Of a DNA stretch of 64,000 nt, positions 11,797 through 18,988 are shown in pieces. Under the pieces are notes generated by a model. It worked only from the letters and a program-made list of their open reading frames with translations, was not told the origin of the DNA and made no database searches. A program made the position numbers and the translations under genes. The stretch covers positions 1,426,001 to 1,490,000 of the forward strand of contig CM074697.1 of NCBI GenBank assembly GCA_037367355.1, in the 5' to 3' direction. This stretch comes from Neoscytalidium dimidiatum (taxonomy: Eukaryota; Ascomycota; Dothideomycetes; Botryosphaeriales; Botryosphaeriaceae). Position 1 is the first letter of the stretch; each line of letters starts with the position of its first letter.

Positions 11797-12054
11797 ATGA
11801 CTGTAATGCGCCAAGTATCAGCTCAGATGGCCCAAGATACAAAAAAGAGAATATCAAGCCAAGGGAACCCTTTAATCTCAAAGAAGACAATATATTCTAC
11901 AAAGAGAAGAGATACCAAATCATATAAAGGCATTTATGATCTATCTGAAGTATTAAGATGTATTAACTGTTGTCAGAAATATAATGATGAATACCCTATT
12001 GTAGCTCAGCTTGAATGTTGTTATGAGCAAACAAAGACGTTCGGATCCTCTTAG
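11797..12054 (+). CDS. short hypothetical open frame
   Basis: An 85-residue frame with a genuine ATG. It is lysine-rich with a cysteine cluster (CINCCQKY, ECCYEQ) and lies in AT-rich sequence unlike its neighbours. No family is recognised. It may be a remnant or chance frame. Confidence 0.18.
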   Translation: MTVMRQVSAQMAQDTKKRISSQGNPLISKKTIYSTKRRDTKSYKGIYDLSEVLRCINCCQKYNDEYPIVAQLECCYEQTKTFGSS

Positions 12055-12537
12055 CAACGATGGCATTCTGGTTTCATGATGGTGATGGGATGAGCTTCTG
12101 TGGGAGAGACTGCTTTGTAATAAACAAATTCATATAAGGAACGGCACACAATAACAGAAAAATCACGGGACCAAGGGGAAATTCGTATACATAGTCGAAA
12201 ATTAAACTTTGTTATTTGCTTGAAGCAAAGTTCAGATTGTTTATCTATATAACTACTAGAGAGAGCGGGATTCGGATCGCTACATCAATGTTCGTATATG
12301 CATTGATGCAACTTATCTCGTGCTAGTTTTGGAGCAAAATTATGGCGATATAATAGCCGTTACACGAGTACATGAAATGCACAAGTCTACCAGGATTTAT
12401 TCATGCTCACGAGCCGATACGAAATAGTAGATAATGTCGATTAATTGATGCAGCGACAAGTGTCATTTTCCATGTCATCCTTAAAGCTGTCGTTGTAGTC
12501 TGAGCTTCAGGAACAAAATATATGAATTTGTGGGTGT
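12055..12537. other. no gene recognised
   Basis: AT-rich spacer without coding structure. Confidence 0.4.
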
Positions 12538-13558
12538 CTATGTATTCGTCGAAGATTGCTCAGAGGTAGTGAGATAGGGTATCCGACCAAGTAGGTACTC
12601 TAAGCTCCGATAAGCTACAGAGGGAGCGAATTGTGGTACTAAAATAATTCAGAAAGCTTTAGCTAACGGACGTCGCCATCATTGTCACAGCAGAGACTCA
12701 CTCATGTGCCCGCTGAGGCTGACGGAGAAAAATGTTAAGCCTCTTTCAGTCCTTGTTTTACCCATGATTCCTCCGCCGGCGAGGGTTGCAATTTCTTGCT
12801 GTTGCCTGAAAGGAATGAAAAGGTCATCCTCTATTGGACCCTGAAAGCCCTGTAGGCCATTCCAGGTCATATTTTGGATGGTTAGAAGTGTGCCATTGAC
12901 AAGAAGAATAAAGTCAAGAGCACCATGCCCAATCACCGTTCGTTTGCTGCGCTCAATGACACTCGGAAGGACTGTCAATCCAGTGAATTCGTTTTTGGAC
13001 CAGTTCTCTGAAACTCCAGTGCTTGTATTGTAGGTTTTACGGGGGGATGCTTCAGACCACGGAACTTGCGGTGCGTTGATTGCAGATTTTACCTCCGGGC
13101 GATCGAAGTAGACCATCGCACCCTGAGGGAGGTACTGTAAGGTACCGGGAAATCCCATGACATCCCAAAGGAGAGGGCAAGTCGTGGTAATTTGATAAAC
13201 GCTGAAACACTGTATTTCGTCAGCCATCACTCCTTACTCCACGTGATTACCTGGTAGGAGACAAATTACCGGGTTCACCAGCGTGGCTGCAGCAAGGACA
13301 GAACTCCAGATATCGCATCGTTCCGAAAGATTATCACCAGTACCTCCATCAGGTGGCGGTGGTGGAATCATTCCGCTTGGAGGATATATAAGATTGGTTT
13401 GGAGGAAAGCGTCGTACCCGCACTCACGGCTGCGGGACTCAATATCTTCGATGAAGGACTGATTGAGACCCAAAAGACTGTTCCAATTTCGAACAAACTG
13501 ATGCAAGAGCAAAGTGCACAAGGCTGTTCAACGTTGTCAGGGTTGTTGCCAACTTCAT
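12538..13558 (-). pseudogene. broken serine carboxypeptidase (S10): signal peptide fused to C-terminal half
   Basis: The C-terminal half of an S10 carboxypeptidase is well preserved across three exons (about 13521-13270, 13209-12702, 12638-12538), with splice sites that keep frame. It shows WNSLLGLNQSFIEDIESRS, the catalytic-Asp region GHGALDFILLVNGTLL with TIQNMTWNGLQGFQ, and the catalytic-His region FFSVSLSGHM, then QFAPSVAYRSLEYLLG to a stop. The N-terminal catalytic domain with the GESYAG serine is absent. Immediately upstream, ATG 13558 opens a signal-peptide-like sequence (MKLATTLTTLNSLVHFALAS) that runs out of frame into the carboxypeptidase part. The simplest reading is a large internal deletion that removed the nucleophile and shifted frame. 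It is unlikely to be active. Confidence 0.78.
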
Positions 13559-13746
13559 CTCTGTGTTCACTTTCACAAAAAAAAGAAGATTAGCAGTATT
13601 TAACGAAAGTAGGGCTGGGCCGACCGGGGTAAATCAGATGGTTGAGTCAACCTGCTGAGCTTGAAAAAGGCGTCCAGCCCTGTCGAACTATTGAGAAAGC
13701 ACAATTCCGAACTTGGGCTCTACTACTCTTCACCAACTGCTGCACG

Positions 13747-14839
13747 ATGGCCTCCGACTCAGTTATCCGCGAAAACAAGTCCCTGGACCCGACATTCCGT
13801 CGGTACGACAGCAAGCAAGCCACCTCCTACGCCACCTTCCGCCCAGGCTACTCCAGCAGCCTGTACGACATCGTGCTCGACTACCACAGGCAATATTCAG
13901 GCTCATTCAAAGCCCTCCTCGATGTCGGCTGCGGTACAGGCAGCATCACGCGCGCCTTGGGCCAGAATTTCGATAAGGCGACCGGCGTCGATCCCGGCGC
14001 AGCCATGATCGCCCAAGCGCGCCAATCCGGCGGGCACACGAAGGGCTCCCCTGGCGGTGAAATCGAATACGAAGAGCTGACGGCAGAGGACCTCCGCAAA
14101 ATGCCGCACAGTTCCGTAGACCTGCTCACTGCAGGGATGGCGGTGAGCGCAATGGCCATTGGCTGCTTCGCTGGCCGATAGATCAGCCCGTGCTAACTGC
14201 GTGCGGCAACTGCAGGCCCATTGGTTCCATATGGACCAGTTCTGGCACGGTGCCGCCCATGTTGTCAAGCCGGGCGGCACTGTTGCCATTTGGACACATT
14301 CGTCTCTGTACTGCCATGGGTTCCGGCATGGCTTATCTTTGCAGGGATAGGAGCTGACCCGTCTTGCAGATCCAGATACGCCGAATGCAGCCGAGGTCCA
14401 GCGGGCGATGTCTGATCTCGAGGATAATGTCCTTGGGCCCTTTAAACTCCCTTCGAACAAGTTGTCCCATGACATGTATGATGACCTCCTCCTGCCGTGG
14501 CAGATGAGTCCCCCGGTCTCGGCGTTCTCCCAGGATCGTTTTACCCGGCTCGAGTGGAACAGGAACGGCTCACTTGACGGTGCTCCGGACTTCTTTGGTG
14601 GCAGCGTGGAACTTACTTTGGCAGATTTGGCCAAGAGCCTCGGAACTTCCAGCATGGTCATGCGTTGGAGGGAAGCTCATCCAGATTTGAAAGACACCGA
14701 GAAAGATTGTGTGCACGTCATGACCAAAAATATTGCCAAGATATTGGGGAAAGAAGGTTCTGATTCTGATATTGAAACCACCAAGATTCGTGTTGCTCCA
14801 GCTACTGTTCTTCTCCTATTTACGAAGCTAGAAGGATAG
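13747..14839 (+). CDS. class I SAM-dependent methyltransferase (Tmt1/Crg1-like), gene model irregular
   Basis: Exon 1 (13747-14142) starts MASDSVIRENKSLDPTFRRY and contains SAM motif I LLDVGCGTGSITRALG. Intron 1 (14143-14215, GTGAGC...TGCTAAC...CAG) leads into AHWFHMDQFWHG, then VVKPGGTVAIWTHSSLYC. The C-terminal part (PDTPNAAEVQRAMSDLED to FTKLEG-stop at 14839) is in the same frame, but a TAG at 14348-14350 lies between. A GT-AG intron that removes it and keeps frame was not found. A GC-AG intron 14313-14369 (57 nt, weak donor GCCATG) would join SSLY to PDTPNAA. Otherwise the gene is interrupted. The layout is that of fungal trans-aconitate-methyltransferase-like proteins. The next gene rightward is the repeat precursor, transcribed convergently. 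Confidence 0.65.
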
Positions 14840-15038
14840 AGTCTTGAGGGCTAATCATACTGTCTGTGCTACATATCCAATCTTGTCCACATCCGCCTCA
14901 TCTCCTACCTACACCCCCATGGTCTCGTTCCAGTTCGTGAGGTTGTCATGATTTTTGTATCCCTGAATAACATGTTGTTAGTAATTCTGCACCTGAAGCG
15001 AGGTAAGAGCATTTCGCACCTTGGCAGAGCTGATTTGG

Positions 15039-15671
15039 TTACTCATCATCGGAGTGACCCTCGTACTTGCTGTAGAAACCGGTGCGCTTCTCCTTGTACG
15101 GAAGAATGGCATCGGAGTCAGGCAGGCTTTCAGGCGCAGCAATGACCTTCCTGTCACGCTTCTCTTTATACGGGAGAATGGCGTCAGAGTCTGGAAGGCT
15201 CTCGGGAGCCGCAATCACCTTGCGGTCGCGCTTCTCCTTGTAAGGAAGAATTGCATCAGAGTCCGGTAGACTCTCAGGTGCTGCAACGACCTTGCGATCA
15301 CGCTTCTCTTTGTACGGAAGGATTGCATCCGAGTCTGGGAGAGACTCGGGGGCCGCGATGACTTTACGGTCACGCTTCTCCTTGTACGGCAAGATGGCGT
15401 CGGAGTCAGGAAGACTCTCGGGCGCAGCGATGACCTTGCGATCGCGTTTCTCCTTGTAAGGGAGAATGGCGTCGGAGTCGGGAATGCTTTCCGGAGCGGC
15501 AATAACCTTGCGGTCACGCTTTTCCTTGTAGGGGAGGATAGCGTCAGAGTCAGGCAAGCTCTCTGGAGCTGCGATGACCTTGCGGTCACGGGTGACAAGA
15601 GCCTTGTCCTGCTCGATGGGAGCGGCAGCCGCAAGGGCGGAAAGAGCAATGATGATGTGAGCGAAGCGCGT
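15039..15671 (-). CDS. secreted tandem-repeat RiPP precursor with Kex2 sites; ACG in place of ATG
   Basis: 210 residues if initiated at ACG 15671. The frame has no Met at all. From ACG it reads (T)RFAHIIIALSALAAAAP, a textbook signal peptide once position 1 is Met, then IEQDKALVTR. Seven 24-residue repeats follow (15587-15084), each starting DRKVIAAPES and ending DSDAILPYKEKR; the variants are one Ile for Leu and one Val for Ile. The tail is TGFYSKYEGHSDDE. Each repeat ends in KR, the Kex2/KexB site, and contains one Tyr. Precursors of ustiloxin, phomopsin and related dikaritins share this plan: signal peptide, multiple cores, KR spacers, and a UstYa gene nearby. A TATA element is at 15773-15781 and no ATG lies between it and the signal peptide, so non-AUG initiation or start loss must be considered. 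The product, if made, is unknown. Confidence 0.82.
   Translation of the reverse strand, partial: TRFAHIIIALSALAAAAPIEQDKALVTRDRKVIAAPESLPDSDAILPYKEKRDRKVIAAPESIPDSDAILPYKEKRDRKVIAAPESLPDSDAILPYKEKRDRKVIAAPESLPDSDAILPYKEKRDRKVVAAPESLPDSDAILPYKEKRDRKVIAAPESLPDSDAILPYKEKRDRKVIAAPESLPDSDAILPYKEKRTGFYSKYEGHSDDE
15084..15587 (-). repeat. seven 72-bp tandem coding repeats
   Basis: Seven in-frame units of 72 bp encode nearly the same 24 residues while differing at many third codon positions. For example the Pro-Tyr-Lys codons and the Ala-Ala-Pro codons differ between units. Confidence 0.95.
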
Positions 15672-15772
15672 GATTGCTGAATAATGGAGAAATAGAGATT
15701 CTCTTGGGGCTCAGAGTGATAGAAGATGATCGGATGTTTTGATGGGGAAGAAAAGCACAGCTCTCACAGCCC

Positions 15773-15781
15773 TTTATATAT
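15773..15781 (-). promoter_or_regulatory. TATA box of the precursor gene
   Basis: Minus-strand ATATATAAA lies about 100 bp upstream of the ACG that begins the signal peptide. The leader between them contains no ATG. Confidence 0.6.
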
Positions 15782-16518
15782 CCCACTGTGCCATCTGGCG
15801 ACTCCAACTGGCACTTGTCATAACTACTTTGGCCAAAGTTCGTTTTGCCTTTCCGGGTTATTACAATGGTGCAGTGCCAGGGCTCTAGATGGCACGATAC
15901 GAGAATTTTCAGGCTCCCCGCCGTGCTGGCAGGGTGCTGCTGATTCGATGACATCGTGCATGCACCTTGGTGTGGTTCAAAACTTGCGGGCCGAAGAATG
16001 ACGGAGATCAACCAGAGTCGCACATAAGCTGCAGGCAAATATGTGTGACCCGGGTCAATATAAGAAAGCATTCCTCTTGCACAGCAGAAAAAGTGCAGAC
16101 AGGGCTCGCAAAGCACCACATGAATACTCTGGTCATTGTGGCCCTTTGAACGTGGTTCTTGTCATTAGCGGATCAACACTCAGTATTCTTCAGGTAAAGT
16201 GATGATAGTAGTGTTTCTTGTCGGTCAGTGCGCTTTAGGGAACGATTGACCCGCCATTTAATTCTCCCGAACGATTGCACAAGTAATAACCTTCGGTCGC
16301 TGTTGAGATGACGTGATATGTCACTCCCCTTGCTGTGACCCGGAACAGGTTCAGACGGTGACTGTGCTCGCAGCCTGGTTGATTGTAGTTCTGCAATGTT
16401 AGGGTTTCTGAATCGTGAGGAGCTTATTGGAGTATCGATGCGTATGACAAGTACTCGGCGCCCGAACTCCGTGTTGGCAGGATGCGCAACAGATATGCCG
16501 ATCTCTGGGATTCTAGTT

Positions 16519-16794
16519 TCAGACCTCGGCTCTGATGCTCGGAGCTGAGCTGACAGAGTCAGAATCATTACCATTTTCAGTGAGCTCTTCACCGTTTGGT
16601 ATCAGGCCACTTGAAGCACCGACATTTGAATTGTTGGTGGCGGTCTCCTTGGTCATTCCTGCTACGACGCCTGTAGAGCCCCACTTATGAGTCGTTAGCC
16701 AAAGCGCTAGAGTAGCTAGTGGATGATTAGCCACATATACACACATCTGTACTGTTTCGCAATGTTGGTAGCTCGTAGACAGCAGTTGGTGCAT
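16519..16794 (-). CDS. hypothetical open frame in the precursor/UstYa intergenic region
   Basis: 91 residues from a genuine ATG. The first part is mildly hydrophobic. The second is Ser/Asn/Glu-rich (MTKETATNNSNVGASSGLIP). It ends without a recognisable domain, and no splice extension was convincing. It could be the truncated N-terminus of a larger lost gene or a chance frame. The rest of 15800-16900 holds nothing recognised. Confidence 0.18.
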   Translation of the reverse strand: MHQLLSTSYQHCETVQMCVYVANHPLATLALWLTTHKWGSTGVVAGMTKETATNNSNVGASSGLIPNGEELTENGNDSDSVSSAPSIRAEV

Positions 16795-16905
16795 GACTAT
16801 GCAATTCCGTCTAAGGAAACGAAACCCGTGTGCTTGACATGGAACGTGGTGTCCTGATATATTGCAGTAGGATACTTATCGAAGAACTATCCTCCTCAAG
16901 CGACC

Positions 16906-17975
16906 ATGCTTCCTATTGGCAACGCTTTCCACATCATGGCTTCTTCTTCATCTTATGATCCAGTCACTCAACCGTTTCTCGGGGAGAAGAATCCTTATGA
17001 CAGCAATGAAGACCTTTCTATGGGAATGGAAAGGCAGCCTCGGCGCCGGTTTCAGAGATTCGCACCAGGAAACCCTTGGATTTATTCGACAGTCTTCTTC
17101 TTCGTTACTACCTTAATCCAATTTGCTGGCATTCTGACTGCGCGGGCTGTGTATTTGCCCTCCCCAGTGGGAAGCTTTGAGACAGGCCTTTCTACCGACC
17201 TTGGTGAGTGGCCTGGTCTCGCCTATCAGAAAGCCTCATTGACGGCATACCAGAGGCTGCAAAGCCATGGATTGAGTCGAAAAGGGTTCGCTTCACCGGC
17301 ATGTTAAAGTTTCACGACAATGGGACAATGTACCGCGACTACCCCAAAGACCAACCGCTCTATGTTGGGCCGCCTACTCCGGAGATTGACAAGGCCTGGG
17401 AAGACCTGCTGTACGCTTCTGCAGTAGATCTACCCACCGAATTGGCAGGTGAAATGACCAAAATGACATGGGAGGAACCCCAAGAAGATTTGTGGCGCAC
17501 TGGGTAAGTGGACTGCCTACCCGTCGTAGAAGGCAATACTGATAGGCTTCGTGGCAAGGCTTGATATGTTTCATCAGTTGCACTGTGTTGACTATATTCG
17601 CCGCGCCTTCTATCCCGAGTACTACGGCAAGGAGGACGTGGATAGACTCTTCGACATGCACCGCGGTAAGTGCTTTTTTTCTTTTCTCAGAGCCACTTGG
17701 ACCGTCCGACCTATGGAATCAGGATTTCTAACGTACGATGGTCAGACCACTGCATCGACTACATCCGGCAAGGGATCATGTGCAACGGCGACGCAACACC
17801 GGTGATGCTGAGGTGGCGTAAGGAATCGCACTTCTTGATCCCGCACTTTGACGGCTACCACACGTGCCGCAACTTCGATCTTCTGCATGACTTCTCCAAG
17901 AAGTATGCGCTTGAGCGGCACAACGAGGAGAATCAGCGCTTGATCGACCACATGGTTGAGGTGGGCGACTTGTAG
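16906..17975 (+). CDS. UstYa-family (DUF3328) oxidase/cyclase
   Basis: Four exons (16906-17203, 17254-17503, 17559-17665, 17746-17975) give 294 residues. A cytosolic N-terminus precedes one transmembrane helix (PWIYSTVFFFVTTLIQFAGI), so it is a type II membrane protein. The luminal domain carries both hallmark motifs, LDMFHQLHCVDYIRR and HRDHCIDYIRQGIMCNGD, followed by WRKESHFLIPHFDGYHTCRN. Introns are 50, 55 and 80 nt. Intron 2 needs an AAG acceptor at 17556-17558; the nearer TAG at 17545 breaks the frame and lies too close to the branch site. UstYa-family proteins carry out oxidative cyclisation and related oxidations of dikaritin-type peptides in the secretory pathway. Its place next to a KR-repeat precursor makes that the leading role (inference). 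An alternative ATG is at 16936. Confidence 0.9.
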
Positions 17976-18943
17976 TGTCCACGTAGATAGACGAATACGA
18001 CTCATGAATTTCGCCTGTGCGGTCCGCCATGCTGGCACCCCCGGCCCGACCCTCTCGCGCTTGTAATGCCCTAGCCGCATGAGGCAAGGGCTCCCATTTC
18101 CCATAAGGAAATTTCTCTCTGCGTATTCACGTTCAGGCAGGCTGCCCCTCAACCGGCACAATCAGCGCACTATCTTCGAGGCAATTGATCTGTATTTGCA
18201 CCTCCGATCAGCGATAGCGTAGGTAAGGCAGTAACTCCGCTGGTCTAGACCGAGTCATTCTCACCGTGCGGAGGAAAGTTGGCCTACCATATCTAACTCC
18301 TTACGGCCCGATGACGGGCTGACCTGGCACATGTCTCCTGCACTCCACTCGTAGTTTATGCGGAGGCCACGAGAAGCCAAGCCGAGCTGGAGCATCATGG
18401 CGGCTTGCTGGCTGGAAGCTTCGGCTTGGCTTAGCTTGTTTGGCGGGAGGCCTGGATCCTGGTTGATAAGCTCCTTGCCAGCTAGCATTGCTTGACTCGC
18501 TGCTTCCACTAACTTCCATCACTTTACAGAGCTGACATCTCTGCATCGACCCCATCGCGCATGGACGTGCTTGATGCAGTAATCCATCCCACGAGCAGTC
18601 CCCATACCTCTGACTCGGGTCAATGAAACTAATAGGATCTGCAACCGATACGAGACTTCCTCAACACCTCATTGTTCATCGAGACCCAGACATGCAATAG
18701 AAACCTCTTCAATAGTGCCAGGCCAACGATACACGTGCCCATTTCGCGGCACGCTTACAACAAAAGGGACTCGGACTCAAGAGCTCCGAAGGTACGAGCC
18801 CCCAAGACCAGCATCACCACAAGCCGTAGTAACCCGCCTATACCTCCCCCCCTTCACCGGAATGTCCCACCAGTAGCAACCGCCACCACCACCCATCACC
18901 AATCCCTCCCCCGCTAACCACCCAGTAACCCCCCATCCACTCC
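17976..18943. other. no convincing gene; possible coding remnant on the minus strand
   Basis: Minus-strand 18261-18500 contains a motif-free stretch that looks compositionally coding (GKELINQDPGLPPNKLSQAE), but it has no upstream ATG or family match. The rest holds the 3' flanks of the UstYa and M13 genes. Confidence 0.3.
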
Positions 18944-18988
18944 CTACCACAACTCGCACACCGGCTCCCTCCGCGCGCACCCAAACGC

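Noticed and set aside
15084..15587. CRISPR-like array
   Set aside because: The 72-bp units are contiguous coding repeats without spacers in a eukaryote.
15215..15649. Alternative repetitive frame over the RiPP precursor
   Set aside because: It lacks a signal peptide and does not conserve residues between repeats, whereas the chosen frame does so despite DNA divergence.
17449..17545. Alternative 97-nt UstYa intron using GTGAAA donor and TAG acceptor
   Set aside because: It keeps frame but deletes coding-like residues, and its branch point would be too close to the acceptor. The 55-nt intron with GTAAGT and ACTGAT branch is better.
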